Shown: positions 10,701-17,819 of the stretch, one piece after another
How the letters are laid out: every line of letters begins with the position of its first letter
Numbering within the stretch: the first letter of the stretch is position 1
IMG/VR virus record: IMGVR_UViG_3300021364_000001
Location: 1 to 64,000 of that record
Origin: a virus
Direction: 5' to 3' (one strand)
Length of the DNA: 64,000 nucleotides
Notes under the pieces: generated by a model
The model's database searches: none
Told to the model about the DNA's origin: nothing
Seen by the model: the letters and a program-made list of their open reading frames with translations, nothing else
Program-made: the position numbers and the translations under genes

Positions 10701-12171
10701 TCTTCCACTTGTCTTGTCTGATCTCATAGAAGTGTGAGAAGTATTCTTTGGTCACATATTGCTCATCACACACGCATCTATCATCGTGTCTGTTGCCTGT
10801 ACCGATCCTTCGGTTCGGACATTGATTACGATCACTGATAGAATACTGTACAGAGAAGATAGGACCCTTCCATGGGTACTCTGTATTGTAGATATAGTAT
10901 AAAAACTGCGAGTCAAACGCAGTATGGAACTCCAAATACTTAGGTACTGCCGCTTTTACTGCACCATTCTTGCCATAAAACCACTCAAACAGTGCATCTG
11001 CATTGTTCAGTGGGCAGTAATCAGGGTGTCCCCAGCGGAAATCAGGGTGTTTACTAACCGAAGGTGTACCATAGAAGCGACTTCCCCTCATATATGTGGG
11101 TGAAATCTGTGCCTGACCGTCCGCATCATAGGTTCTGAGCGTACCAGCGTCGGCATCAAACTGATATTCGTAGTTTTCATGCACCCAAACTGCGGGTGTA
11201 GACCCTCCTCGGGAGTAGTGACCCGCCAAATCGGGTTGTTCCCAGTCATACCAACCCGCACGAGTGGCATAAGACACGGGGTTACCATACCCAATAGGTC
11301 CAATTAGACCTTGGTCAGCATAAACTCTGCGGTTTCCACTGCCACCAGAGTCTGCTGCGAAGCACCAACCAACGATTCCGACGTAATCATACTCTCTATC
11401 GCGAGGATCTCTGGGTTCAATAGGACCACCATTGAGGTTTACCTCCCCTGCTGGGTTGACTGTATAGAAATGATCCTTCTTATCGCTACTACTGCTGCGG
11501 TAGTATTCATAAAGAGGTACGGGATCCTCGTCGTGGTCAGCATACTCTCGGGCATCTGCCTCAGTATTGTAGACATAACCAAGTACATCGATATAAACAT
11601 ACCCACTACCAGGTCCACCACCACCAGCAGGAGTGTAGGTATTGTTGTTTGCTACTAGTTGAGTATCGTTCTTACTGTTCTCGTACCAATGATGTAATGC
11701 TTTTGTCTTACCATCCTTCGGTGTTCTTGCAAGGAAGAAGACAGGAGTGCCGTTACGTGGTTCGGGATTATATTTCTTACTTACCTGAGTGTTGTCAGGA
11801 CCCGCCTGCTCACCTGTAAAGTCAGTAGGCCAACGTAGTGTACTACGTGAGGTGTACTTGTGATCCTTACCACCTCTATACCATCGGTAGATAGGTTGTC
11901 TATTGTAATCACATTCGTCCAGGTTTGAACCACTCTCTGCATCTAGACATGCAGGATCATTGTCACCAATGTAGAATACCTTGTCTGTACCAAACGCAGT
12001 AGATCCAGGACCGTCCTCATTGAACGTAATCCTGTAATTAGTTCCAGGTCCACTATGATGAGCATGACTTTCATAGTCACCATTTGATGGGCGCTGCCAA
12101 GTCTTCTTGTATTCACCGCCCTCATCCACATTGGGGAAACTGCGTCCAGTCTCCTGAATAAAAATAGACAT
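7759..12171 (-). CDS. Large virion/baseplate protein with DUF5648-like modules
   Basis: 1470 residues, among the largest proteins here. The N-terminal part has two stretches of the type PLYEYYRSSSSDKKDHFYT and PIYRWYRGGKDHKYTS, which look like DUF5648 (lectin-like beta repeats of the form Y-x-x-x-x-x-DHFYT). A central region carries GY-x-(D/N)P modules like those of gp7 plus a Lys-rich helical segment. The C-terminal part is Tyr/Gly/Cys-rich and ends in an acidic tail. No enzyme motif is visible. Position between the wedge genes and a coiled-coil protein implies a baseplate or peripheral adhesin role. The stop/start junction with the PAAR gene suggests translational coupling. Family not certain. 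Confidence 0.65.
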   Translation of the reverse strand: MSIFIQETGRSFPNVDEGGEYKKTWQRPSNGDYESHAHHSGPGTNYRITFNEDGPGSTAFGTDKVFYIGDNDPACLDAESGSNLDECDYNRQPIYRWYRGGKDHKYTSRSTLRWPTDFTGEQAGPDNTQVSKKYNPEPRNGTPVFFLARTPKDGKTKALHHWYENSKNDTQLVANNNTYTPAGGGGPGSGYVYIDVLGYVYNTEADAREYADHDEDPVPLYEYYRSSSSDKKDHFYTVNPAGEVNLNGGPIEPRDPRDREYDYVGIVGWCFAADSGGSGNRRVYADQGLIGPIGYGNPVSYATRAGWYDWEQPDLAGHYSRGGSTPAVWVHENYEYQFDADAGTLRTYDADGQAQISPTYMRGSRFYGTPSVSKHPDFRWGHPDYCPLNNADALFEWFYGKNGAVKAAVPKYLEFHTAFDSQFLYYIYNTEYPWKGPIFSVQYSISDRNQCPNRRIGTGNRHDDRCVCDEQYVTKEYFSHFYEIRQDKWKTTSSSLTLTNFADGEVEECFKTVDTESHTILFRYVSGGLDRFETGDTINGWEIGEYGYFGNELRCGYMELQGQGDVFTAGQQFTPKGRDAARIEILCGYGIGGRAGFFGVYEFPKKLSYYKVEIDKTALVHSKTLDQAELSVSVDTQGRIETVRIENAGFGYKNPKIVIQEPTLLNEYGAMDMTRDTIQQMSYELPNYKSPTNQVENYDGEDYNFNMKRIQKNVNKQIKRDIKQNSVDRKDAAPYSKNSDLKIEGADQDENISELQTISFENKQLQTVSSESRRRENMKPAVLEVARLDPDGLILEVRIKDRGRGYDPDPNNPPKVFVVEVEEEEYTMRGPNTKKGQKKFQEAVNDKTNKKRVIKNGGVDENGNLKDITIDKKTLKDIIREMPAPKKGRKLKESELSVLDDGTIGSFDTMMKGFNTKYPTGYIKIGQVDEVEQISLCSSLPGDCVKINMPALAGQALFTVPDVKHIMKASQQFNDMMRDTYDQIQQGADDVDKQTDRISSLYGWNNDQECIVVPQPKFYNVTRFKDLPCPYIDEETGRAFGWIVYKYCASKSDNGHFQVNLEVRGKTTGPDGEKFMDFMHKLPQPSLTPPRPVQFSGDEEDCWKCTRNLGAASANQEIEGRCYWDPSGGDDVVFVPVGLDENTYDWGHLNYTELQQLQVWLGDNIESYRTQTPSYTTATTPGTPATGNPGDPDYDPGTSSTPGVTNTNNFMYCASLKRLSGGMPAEECWDTYVYRSSGDGNRDGVLDVYSAYFKDGSGENQTQGRTPGETFWESQIYQGYGAPVLGYFGGGACWYSVSWLYAILYGNSGVGSNEFALEYVNDLSIAINPYLQDQLGLKMGPYSGTMAIKNWSTGSTIAFGNTAKNMGNPFFDECGGGIFDRRDEVVQPNPPVPLRKKHSSSYDPGDKELLKKQKKAGKYDDINDIEFEDDSWKDFYDPDFDFEEETDSKISEFSTDVDNLFNGQKNPEDF

Positions 12172-12419
12172 TAAGGTTCTAAGACTTTGATGCGCTCTTC
12201 AAGCATATTTAGACGCACATACAGATCATCGAACAATTCACGAAGGTTAAGATAATCTTCATACCCTTCTGGTTTGTACTTCATCATGTCTGCTCCTGGT
12301 TGTGGCATACGACCCATGGCAGTCTCGATCACCTCTTGGCGCTTAGATAGATTCTCTAATGCCTTGGAGATCATCTCCATATGGTCTTTGTATGCATCAA
12401 GGAATTCGTCTTGGTTCAT
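12171..12419 (-). CDS. Short coiled-coil protein
   Basis: 82 residues with two heptad-like stretches (KALENLSKRQEVIETAM and LYVRLNMLEERIKVLE) predicting a parallel coiled coil. The start and stop are each shared by one nucleotide with neighbouring genes (TAATG type), so it is translated together with the oxygenase before it and the 1470-residue protein after it. It could be a trimerisation or assembly factor for that protein. No known family. Confidence 0.7.
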   Translation of the reverse strand: MNQDEFLDAYKDHMEMISKALENLSKRQEVIETAMGRMPQPGADMMKYKPEGYEDYLNLRELFDDLYVRLNMLEERIKVLEP

Positions 12420-13051
12420 TAGAAGGGTACACTGAGTAACATTTCATTGAATGGATTATTCTCACGACAGAAGTTCATAGACTCCTCTGTGTAGATATCC
12501 CATGCTAGTGCTATTCTATCATGATCTTCTGTATTTACATCAACACCATGCTCTACCCAAGAAGGGAACAGAACCGTTGTTCCTGCCTTTGCAGGGGGCA
12601 TAAAGTTACCTCCATAGGTTGAGTACCCAGGGATGTGGTATTGTGTTGGTATAACACTATCTGTCAATAGCATATTGCCTGACAGAAATGTATTCTCATG
12701 AATAGAATGATGATGTAATGGTAGATCCACACCTGGTGGAATGATATTGAACCATCCTCTGATGAACAGATTATCAGGCATCGTATATTCAAGTTCCGAA
12801 GCATACATTGAATACATGGACCTTAGGATCTCCCCTAGACCATCTGATTCATCGGCAAAGTAGTTCTGCTCTTCCCATGGTCTTCTATCTAGTCGAGAAA
12901 GGATTTTTTCAACCAGTTGTTCTCGTACAGTATCTACCCAGAACGGAGCATCCACAAATGGAGCAAAGCGTGTCTGAGGTTCCCATGATCGCCACCAGTA
13001 TAACTTATCACTACTGCCGTATCTTCTGCCAGGACAGTTCTCAATACTCAT
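12419..13051 (-). CDS. Fe(II)/2OG oxygenase, PF13759-like, no. 1
   Basis: 210 residues with the double-stranded beta-helix signature of phage 2OG oxygenases: a His-rich metal segment (LPLHHHSIHENTFLSG, residues 111-125), a Pro-Ser-Trp strand with the distal iron ligand (LFPSWVEHGV, H168) and a 2OG-binding Arg (DRIALAWD, R179). The first ligand pair is unclear because five histidines cluster there, unlike the H-x-H of its relatives. Reaction expected: oxidative hydroxylation coupled to 2-oxoglutarate decarboxylation. Substrate unknown. It sits in the same unit as virion genes. Confidence 0.82.
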   Translation of the reverse strand: MSIENCPGRRYGSSDKLYWWRSWEPQTRFAPFVDAPFWVDTVREQLVEKILSRLDRRPWEEQNYFADESDGLGEILRSMYSMYASELEYTMPDNLFIRGWFNIIPPGVDLPLHHHSIHENTFLSGNMLLTDSVIPTQYHIPGYSTYGGNFMPPAKAGTTVLFPSWVEHGVDVNTEDHDRIALAWDIYTEESMNFCRENNPFNEMLLSVPF

Positions 13052-13070
13052 AAGAGGTTCACGCGGTTTT

Positions 13071-13238
13071 TTAGGCGTCTTCGGATTTTTTCAAAATAAT
13101 ACTCCCATCAATATCCTCACTCCACTCTAACACGGTCCCCTCGTACCACCCCAGTTCATCCAATACCTCATCGGGCAGTGCAATGAAATAGTTATCCTCT
13201 TCGTCTACCTCTACTGGTAATGTGAATCTTCTTGACAT
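13071..13238 (-). CDS. AbrB/MazE-like swapped-hairpin protein
   Basis: 55 residues from ATG 13238, overlapping the end of the peptidase gene by 28 nt. The pattern FTLPVEVDEEDNYFIALP, then LDELGWYEGTVLEW and GSIILKK, matches the swapped-hairpin fold of AbrB/MazE-type DNA-binding proteins and small cyanophage relatives. No MazF-like toxin is adjacent, so an antitoxin role is not supported; a transcription regulator of phage or host is more likely. Too short for many gene callers. Confidence 0.65.
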   Translation of the reverse strand: MSRRFTLPVEVDEEDNYFIALPDEVLDELGWYEGTVLEWSEDIDGSIILKKSEDA

Positions 13239-13798
13239 ACCTTACAACCATGACTATTTTGTATATATGGTTTCAGAAGTTTACGCTCCTTTAACCTCAG
13301 AACTAATTCGGTATTATCTGCAAAGTGGGACATCCGAGTGAGATCTGTAACCTGAGAAACAGCATACGCTGGATGATGTAACATAAACCCATCCCCTAGG
13401 TAAATACCGCAGTGGTTGGCAGTTCTATCCCCCTTCGCAGAATAACCGCCTTCTAGGCGATCTACGTACAGTCTCATGATCATTACGTCCCCTACCTCAA
13501 ACTCATTGAGTGGTGTGGGATCATATACACTACCTTGGTAGACTGTAATGCCTCCCCCCTGCCTCCTCTGCTCCTCTTCGATGTACTCTGATTTGAACAG
13601 ATACTTTCTTTCTGCTGGGTAGTCAAACAGTTGACATCCATAGAATTCATCATAAAACTCTCGGACGATCTGGTAGCATCCTCCCAGTCCATTATCGCGA
13701 TGCGAATGAGGCCATGGGCGATCTACCCACTCCTTCCAGACTTCTGATACCTCGTAGTTGTATGCTCTGCGAGTATCTTCAAGGTCTCGATAAAACAT
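13211..13798 (-). CDS. NlpC/P60-like cysteine peptidase
   Basis: 195 residues. The papain-like triad order is visible: a Cys in LGGCYQIVREFYDEFYG (C41), the GDVMIMRLY strand (from about residue 103), and the His in ANHCGIYLGDGFMLHHP (H129). The usual Asp before the catalytic Cys is replaced by Gly. NlpC/P60 enzymes cleave peptide cross-links of peptidoglycan, and in lambda a similar domain sits in the tail protein K, so this may act on the host wall at entry or during tail assembly. It starts a unit that continues into the AbrB-like gene. Good confidence in fold, less in role. Confidence 0.75.
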   Translation of the reverse strand: MFYRDLEDTRRAYNYEVSEVWKEWVDRPWPHSHRDNGLGGCYQIVREFYDEFYGCQLFDYPAERKYLFKSEYIEEEQRRQGGGITVYQGSVYDPTPLNEFEVGDVMIMRLYVDRLEGGYSAKGDRTANHCGIYLGDGFMLHHPAYAVSQVTDLTRMSHFADNTELVLRLKERKLLKPYIQNSHGCKVCQEDSHYQ

Positions 13799-13974
13799 AG
13801 TGAGATGTATGTGAGTTCATCCCTCAGGGTAATATTTTTACCTGGGAAATTTTTTGTGGGTGGGGGAAACGGAAACATGAATAATATAGCGACCGCTCTG
13901 GGATACTTTTGTAGGTTAGAGAGAAGGTACTTTTTAATATACCCGCTTCGCGGTATAACAAATAAGGGACAGAA

Positions 13975-14169
13975 TTAACTGTCCCCAGTGACTACATCAT
14001 AACATAATCCTTCGAGGATTAGGTAGTCGCACCACTGTGTATATTGTGTGAGTTGTTCATTCAAACCAGTGTCAATTAGGAACTGTGCTAACTCTATCTG
14101 TTCGTCTGGTGGTAGTGAACCAGCATCATAAAGATCTAGCAGAGATTCATACTTACTGGGGAGAGTCAT
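13975..14169 (-). CDS. Small conserved cyanophage protein (DUF7417-like)
   Basis: 64 residues. The pattern LPSKYESLLDLYDAGSLPPDEQ followed by LAQFLIDTGL resembles a small helical family very common in cyanophages and other T4-like phages, usually of unknown function. It is the last gene of a four-gene unit joined by ATGA overlaps (14628-13975). Confidence 0.7.
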   Translation of the reverse strand: MTLPSKYESLLDLYDAGSLPPDEQIELAQFLIDTGLNEQLTQYTQWCDYLILEGLCYDVVTGDS

Positions 14170-14333
14170 TGTTGTGAATAACGGAGAGAATCAGTGAGTG
14201 CTTGTTGATAGTTAGTGAATGGACCATACTTAGGACAACCGTCGTAATCGTATCGCCAAAAGTGTTTACGACGGTCCTCCCAGATAGTGACACTTACTGG
14301 GGGATCTGTGTCTAGTTTGATAGTCTTACTCAT
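14166..14333 (-). CDS. Small protein of ATGA-coupled operon
   Basis: 55 residues from ATG 14333. It begins MSKTIKLDTDPPVSVTIWED and has an aromatic middle (HFWRYDYDGCPKYGPF). Both ends overlap neighbours by ATGA, which fixes the start. No family is recognised; the composition suggests a small beta-sheet domain. Encoded too compactly for a length-limited search. Confidence 0.65.
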   Translation of the reverse strand: MSKTIKLDTDPPVSVTIWEDRRKHFWRYDYDGCPKYGPFTNYQQALTDSLRYSQQ

Positions 14334-14443
14334 GACACATCACCTAGAAACTCTTCTGAAATAATCTCGTAGTTAATGTCATCGTACTCTGAATCTTCGT
14401 CCAGGATGTCATCAATCCAATCGGTGCTAAGTTCATCATTCAT
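14330..14443 (-). CDS. Acidic micro-protein
   Basis: 37 residues, 16 of them Asp or Glu (MNDELSTDWIDDILDEDSEY onward). Start and stop overlap flanking genes by ATGA, so it is likely translated by reinitiation. Such very acidic peptides are typical of early T4-like genes that bind host proteins or mimic DNA; no specific partner can be named. Confidence 0.6.
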   Translation of the reverse strand: MNDELSTDWIDDILDEDSEYDDINYEIISEEFLGDVS

Positions 14444-14628
14444 GACTGATTCTCCCAGTTAGTGTCATCAATACGTTGGTTCTTTCGTTGATACTTACCT
14501 GTGGAAAAGTCTGTGGAATTGTCATCATAATAGGTGTCACGTTTAGACCCCGAATACTGTCTCTTTTCTCGGATAGATTTGGGGCGTCTGCTGTTATGCA
14601 GGTCATTGCGTTTGTATGTGCGACCCAT
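14440..14628 (-). CDS. Small basic protein, first gene of the micro-operon
   Basis: 62 residues, rich in Arg, Lys and Asn (MGRTYKRNDLHNSRRPKSIR onward). It is read from a sigma-70 type promoter 40 nt upstream of the ATG. The strong positive charge, followed immediately by a strongly acidic micro-protein, is notable. Unknown function, possibly nucleic-acid binding. Confidence 0.6.
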   Translation of the reverse strand: MGRTYKRNDLHNSRRPKSIREKRQYSGSKRDTYYDDNSTDFSTGKYQRKNQRIDDTNWENQS

Positions 14629-14667
14629 GGGAATGTTTCAGTGAATGTGTCTGTGAGGGACTTTGGT

Positions 14668-14696
14668 AGTATGTATCATTTTGGCAGTAATGTCAA
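14668..14696 (-). promoter_or_regulatory. Sigma-70 promoter TTGACA-17-CATACT
   Basis: On the minus strand TTGACA (14691-14696), a 17-nt spacer and CATACT (14668-14673), ending 40 nt before the ATG at 14628. It lies in the 254-nt gap 14629-14882, the longest gene-free stretch of the window. The gap also holds an 11-nt direct repeat (gtctgtgaggg near 14650 and 14700) and a GATAAATA late-like box near 14783. Confidence 0.65.
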
Positions 14697-14882
14697 GGGG
14701 TCTGTGAGGGTTTGTGAATCGTCTCCTATGTGTTGACAACTCGGTGGCGATAGGTTACACTCCAAGGCAACAACAAATCAGGGTATTTATCACTTTATCT
14801 AGAACAGCAAAGTATATTTAATTAGACATTTAATTATCCACAAGAATGTGGAAAACTCTCCGCAATCCTGTGGAAAACTATA

Positions 14883-15506
14883 TCAAACTGGGATGACATT
14901 AAAGGTGAGAGTGATACGATTGTCTGTGGGGTTTGATTCATATCCATGGGTAAGATTAGATGGATAGATGATACAATCACCATTTGCGTAAGGTATAGTT
15001 GCCTCTTGTAGATTGAATGCAGTCATTTGTTCAAACGGTAGCATCATGACAGGGAACATTTGAGACATAACATTTCGTTTGAATTTCATAAACGAATGTT
15101 GTTCTGGTTCGTAGTTAATGAAGAGTGTACCAGAAAAGAGACAATTAGAGTGTTCATGTGGTGCATAGATAGCACCAGGATGTGCTACCTCTACATAACA
15201 ATCAGAGATGGCAAAGTTAGAGGCATAGGACATACCTGATTCGTTTGCTTTTCTTGCTGCTGTGAGTAACTCTGCTTTAAGATCTGGGAGATCTTCGAGG
15301 ATCTTATTTGTTGGTCCTACTTGTTGAACATTGTGGCAAATTGTGTTTCTGTCATGATCAACGAAATCTTCATTCTTCATCCAGTTTAAGATAGGCACGA
15401 CGAAATCTGTCATGTCGTACTTAGTAACTGGTGTCATGAATAGTCCATAAGTTTCATATTGAACTACGTCATCAAGATTAGGTGAAAGAGAGATTTCTTC
15501 TGCCAT
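14883..15506 (-). CDS. Fe(II)/2OG oxygenase, PF13759-like, no. 2
   Basis: 207 residues. The metal site reads APHEHSNCLFSG (H117, H119), YPSNLTHGYES (H187) and DNRITLTFNV (R197 for 2OG). The N-terminus (ETYGLFMTPV) is the usual short strand of this phage family. It is isolated from the other oxygenases by small genes: the promoter-bearing gap 14629-14882 lies downstream and a 62-residue reading frame lies just upstream. Substrate unknown. Confidence 0.85.
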   Translation of the reverse strand: MAEEISLSPNLDDVVQYETYGLFMTPVTKYDMTDFVVPILNWMKNEDFVDHDRNTICHNVQQVGPTNKILEDLPDLKAELLTAARKANESGMSYASNFAISDCYVEVAHPGAIYAPHEHSNCLFSGTLFINYEPEQHSFMKFKRNVMSQMFPVMMLPFEQMTAFNLQEATIPYANGDCIIYPSNLTHGYESNPTDNRITLTFNVIPV

Positions 15507-15510
15507 GATG

Positions 15511-15699
15511 TTAGAAATGTGTGTGTGAGTAGGTGTTACTATGTAGGCGGGAGTTTAGGGGCGTTGTAGACGCTTCCAGGGGCATGTGGAGGAGTCTAAA
15601 ATCATCCTCTATATTGGTGAAGAAGATGTAAGCATTGTCTCTGTATGTTGTGGTCTTTCGTAGATAGAGTTTATCAGAAAAAGAGAGAGGGCGCAACAT
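15511..15699 (-). CDS. Small hypothetical protein
   Basis: 62 residues from the ATG at 15699, which overlaps the region of the previous stop (15701). It begins MLRPLSFSDKLYLRKTTTYR and is rich in Thr, Ser and aromatic residues. No domain is recognised. A longer in-frame start at 15804 exists but would overlap the preceding small gene almost entirely, so the shorter form is chosen. Confidence 0.5.
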   Translation of the reverse strand: MLRPLSFSDKLYLRKTTTYRDNAYIFFTNIEDDFRLLHMPLEASTTPLNSRLHSNTYSHTHF

Positions 15700-15700
15700 C

Positions 15701-15853
15701 TTAATCGTTTGATTCTTGAACGTGGAAAATGTCAACAGAGGGATGTAATTGTTTGCAGATAGCGTATGCTTCGTGTTTGTATTCTCTGAGGTAGTTGAGA
15801 GCAACGTGACGTTGTTGTTTGTTGCAATAACCGTAGCAAGTCCAGACTTTCAT
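15701..15853 (-). CDS. Small Cys/His-containing protein
   Basis: 50 residues from ATG 15853 to TAA 15701: MKVWTCYGYCNKQQRHVALN and onward. A C-x3-C near the start followed by H16, H27 and C33 could bind zinc, though spacing fits no standard finger. It starts 6 nt after the stop of a small membrane protein and the next gene begins at its own stop, so it belongs to a string of co-translated small genes. Confidence 0.6.
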   Translation of the reverse strand: MKVWTCYGYCNKQQRHVALNYLREYKHEAYAICKQLHPSVDIFHVQESND

Positions 15854-15859
15854 TATTAA

Positions 15860-16045
15860 TTAGTAGCGGAAGTTAAATTGTGCATCAGGGCGGATGACTT
15901 CCGCAGCATTGTTAAGTTGATCAGAGATAAAGAAGCGGGCGTCGTTGCTATTGTAGATCAGGACGCCGATGACAATCAGGAGAAGGAATTTCACTTGATT
16001 AGAGTAGAATGAAGGTTTGCGAGATTTGTTGAGTGCTTTCAACAT
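15860..16045 (-). CDS. Small single-pass membrane protein
   Basis: 61 residues with a basic N-terminus (MLKALNKSRKPSF), one hydrophobic segment (VKFLLLIVIGVLIY, about residues 18-31) and a polar C-terminus. The positive-inside rule puts the N-terminus in the cytoplasm and the tail in the periplasm. It starts 3 nt after the upstream gene's stop. Possible roles include superinfection exclusion or lysis timing, but nothing specific supports either. Confidence 0.65.
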   Translation of the reverse strand: MLKALNKSRKPSFYSNQVKFLLLIVIGVLIYNSNDARFFISDQLNNAAEVIRPDAQFNFRY

Positions 16046-16048
16046 AAA

Positions 16049-16390
16049 TCAGTGCCAGTTACCGAGATTCATGGAAGAAAAGAAAGGAACAACGGTAACA
16101 CCTTGGGCGGTGTCCATTTGCACAAACCAATCAAAATTCTTGGCGAAGACTTTATCATTGTCTGCACCATTGGCGGCAAGAATAGCATTCAGACGAGATT
16201 TGGTGGTGTTGGATTGCCAACCACCGTCAAAAAGGCGGATGAAACCTTCACCAACCTCGGCAATCTTGTTGCCGTGGAGACGAACAACAGAGACCTGATC
16301 TTCTTCGTTAAAGTGAACAGAAGTGTTGCCAGATTGCCAGTTGCTGCTGTTAGCAATGGCGTTGTTCATTTGCTGTTCGATCTTACGCAT
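16049..16390 (-). CDS. Conserved phage/cyanobacterial hypothetical protein
   Basis: 113 residues with a run of recognisable features: NAIANSSNWQSGNTSV, VVRLHGNKIAEV, TTKSRLNAIL and NFDWFVQ. This pattern (NSxNWxxxNTxV, LHGNxI, TTKSRLNA) is one I associate with a small uncharacterised family shared by cyanophages and other phages. Expressed from the promoter module at 16441-16446. No catalytic residues are evident. Confidence 0.7.
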   Translation of the reverse strand: MRKIEQQMNNAIANSSNWQSGNTSVHFNEEDQVSVVRLHGNKIAEVGEGFIRLFDGGWQSNTTKSRLNAILAANGADNDKVFAKNFDWFVQMDTAQGVTVVPFFSSMNLGNWH

Positions 16391-16440
16391 GACAAGGAAA
16401 GTTTAGGACGTTTGTGAAGTGAAATCCCCTCCACTTCTCT

Positions 16441-16446
16441 AAGATA
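16441..16446 (-). promoter_or_regulatory. Promoter-like module (GTGTATCTT)
   Basis: Minus-strand GTGTATCTTAGAG with a GC-rich inverted repeat just upstream (around 16455-16478). The same GTGTAT core lies upstream of the genes at 18255, 18930, 23344 and 23737. Confidence 0.45.
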
Positions 16447-16497
16447 CACGGAAACGGGGTGCTGTGCCGCTCCCGTGTGCCAGTTCGGCAAGTGGTT

Positions 16498-16821
16498 TCA
16501 ACGATCGAATTCTTTATGTTTTGCGATGTATTGTGTCACTTCGTCGTTGATATATTCTTCGATGAGTTGCTTAGCGTCAGCAACAGTATCAGCACCGAAG
16601 ATACGCTCGTAAATATACACGCCAGCGTGGAGTTCACGTCGCTGATTGATACGATACTTTGGAGGGATAGCGTTACCAATGTGGGGACCATCGCGATCTT
16701 CGGTGATAGTGAAAGCAGCGTGACGAGTGTTACCAGTCCACACAGAATCTTCGCTCACGAATACATCTTCGTGATAGTAGAAAAGATCATTGCGGCGGGA
16801 AGATTCTTCGATGATGAGCAT
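16498..16821 (-). CDS. Hypothetical protein
   Basis: 107 residues, mixed alpha/beta composition, beginning MLIIEESSRRNDLFYYHEDV and ending in a charged helix (LIEEYINDEVTQYIAKHKEF). No family is recognised. It lies 44 nt after the previous gene and its downstream flank carries the promoter-like module at 16441-16480. Confidence 0.65.
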   Translation of the reverse strand: MLIIEESSRRNDLFYYHEDVFVSEDSVWTGNTRHAAFTITEDRDGPHIGNAIPPKYRINQRRELHAGVYIYERIFGADTVADAKQLIEEYINDEVTQYIAKHKEFDR

Positions 16822-16865
16822 GATGCGGAAAAAACGGAGAGTTTAGTGTAGGAAATGCGGAGAGA

Positions 16866-17087
16866 TTACATACCGTTGAGGAAGTCGTGCAGTTCCTCGT
16901 GGTATTGTTCTTCGGACTCAAAGTATCGTCCGTGGATATACTTAGGGAACTCATGCTTCTTAAACATTTCAGAAGCAACTTGCACGTCTTGCTTATCGTA
17001 ACCCATTTCAATCAGGTTGTTGACGTAAGGATTGTTTGTCATTGATTTGTTGTAATGTTGAAACCAGTTTGCGTCGTACTTAGGCAT
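16866..17087 (-). CDS. Small hypothetical protein
   Basis: 73 residues from ATG 17087, which overlaps the end of the previous gene by 8 nt. It begins MPKYDANWFQHYNKSMTNNP and ends YHEELHDFLNGM. A longer in-frame start at 17171 would overlap the neighbour by more than 90 nt and is rejected; an internal ATG at 17042 is a further possibility. Function unknown. Confidence 0.55.
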   Translation of the reverse strand: MPKYDANWFQHYNKSMTNNPYVNNLIEMGYDKQDVQVASEMFKKHEFPKYIHGRYFESEEQYHEELHDFLNGM

Positions 17088-17289
17088 CACCCTGCAAGGA
17101 TTCCCATGCATCGTAGAACATATCCCACGCATCGTTGTTATGAACAAAGGTGGAAACTTGTGCCATTTCACACACCCAATCGTAGCACATGTCGATGTCG
17201 GGGTTCATCTCGTAGAAGAAATCTGCCATCCCTTGCAGTGCATCAGTGAATGCGGGAGTGATGGTCATGTCGGTTGCGTTGTTTTCCAT
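17080..17289 (-). CDS. Small acidic hypothetical protein
   Basis: 69 residues as written, or 62 if the ATG at 17268 is used (MTITPAFTDALQGMADFFYE). A TATCTT -10-like sequence ends only 7 nt before the first ATG, which argues for the second. Rich in Asp, Trp and Met. Terminator-like pairing (CCCAGGT at 17316-17322 with ACCTGGG at 17352-17358) separates it from the upstream gene. Confidence 0.55.
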   Translation of the reverse strand: MENNATDMTITPAFTDALQGMADFFYEMNPDIDMCYDWVCEMAQVSTFVHNNDAWDMFYDAWESLQGDA

Positions 17290-17369
17290 GCTTCTAAGAT
17301 ACAGGAGACGCCAGACCCAGGTAGTTCACGGTGATACAAAACCGCGAAACCACCTGGGGAACTGGCACA

Positions 17370-17573
17370 CTAGTTCTCTTCACTTAGCAACTCAGGATAG
17401 TATTCTTCAACCTCTTCAATTAGTTCATTGACAGTGTACTTATCGAGGTTTTCATCCAGGTGATCATACACAACAGCAATCAAATCTTTGAGGTCCATAC
17501 CATCAATGATCGTGTTGATGTATGCTGCTTGGAGATCATCACGGTTCACGATGTTGTCAGTGGTGTTACTCAT
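17370..17573 (-). CDS. Small acidic conserved cyanophage protein
   Basis: 67 residues, strongly acidic and helical (DLKDLIAVVYDHLDENLDKY, then LIEEVEEYYPELL). I associate this pattern with small proteins in many cyanomyoviruses, of unknown function. It is the last of five small genes joined by ATGA or similar overlaps (18255 to 17370). Confidence 0.65.
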   Translation of the reverse strand: MSNTTDNIVNRDDLQAAYINTIIDGMDLKDLIAVVYDHLDENLDKYTVNELIEEVEEYYPELLSEEN

Positions 17574-17713
17574 TGTGGGCGAAATCCTTTGATGGTTTGT
17601 GATGCAGTCCAGACGTTACGTTTCCTTGCTTTGTTACGTCGAAAGTCCCTAGATGTGGGTCGCTTGACGTTAGTCTTGTTTGAAGGAATGAGAGACTTAC
17701 TTAATGTTTTCAT
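17570..17713 (-). CDS. Small very basic protein
   Basis: 47 residues from ATG 17713: MKTLSKSLIPSNKTNVKRPT and onward, with 13 Lys/Arg and a WTASQTIKGFRP tail. It overlaps the gene upstream by 17 nt and the one downstream by ATGA. The charge suggests nucleic-acid binding. Not assignable further. Confidence 0.6.
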   Translation of the reverse strand: MKTLSKSLIPSNKTNVKRPTSRDFRRNKARKRNVWTASQTIKGFRPQ

Positions 17714-17819
17714 TGAGGAAATTGAGCGGACCAGTTGCAATCATGTCGTACAATTCATCGACTGTAACTTCAAGTTCTGCTGCAAGAGATTCAGCAGTCC
17801 AGATGTAATCGTGGTTCAA
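17697..17819 (-). CDS. Micro-protein with TTG start, HTH-like
   Basis: 40 residues. The TTG at 17819 overlaps the preceding TGA (TTGA), the arrangement used for reinitiation, and no in-frame ATG precedes the conserved-looking part. The sequence NHDYIWTAESLAAELEVTVD followed by ELYDMIATGPL has the helix-turn-helix rhythm. Tentative because of length and start codon. Confidence 0.5.
   Translation of the reverse strand: MNHDYIWTAESLAAELEVTVDELYDMIATGPLNFLNENIK

Noticed and set aside
7759-12171. Split of the 1470-residue frame into two genes
   Set aside because: The frame is continuous, with no internal Shine-Dalgarno plus ATG at a domain border and uniform composition.
13925-13965. Rho-independent terminator at TACCCGCTTCGCGGTA
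   Set aside because: The stem is interrupted by a bulge and there is no T run on either strand. The 176-nt gap 13799-13974 holds no other clear element.
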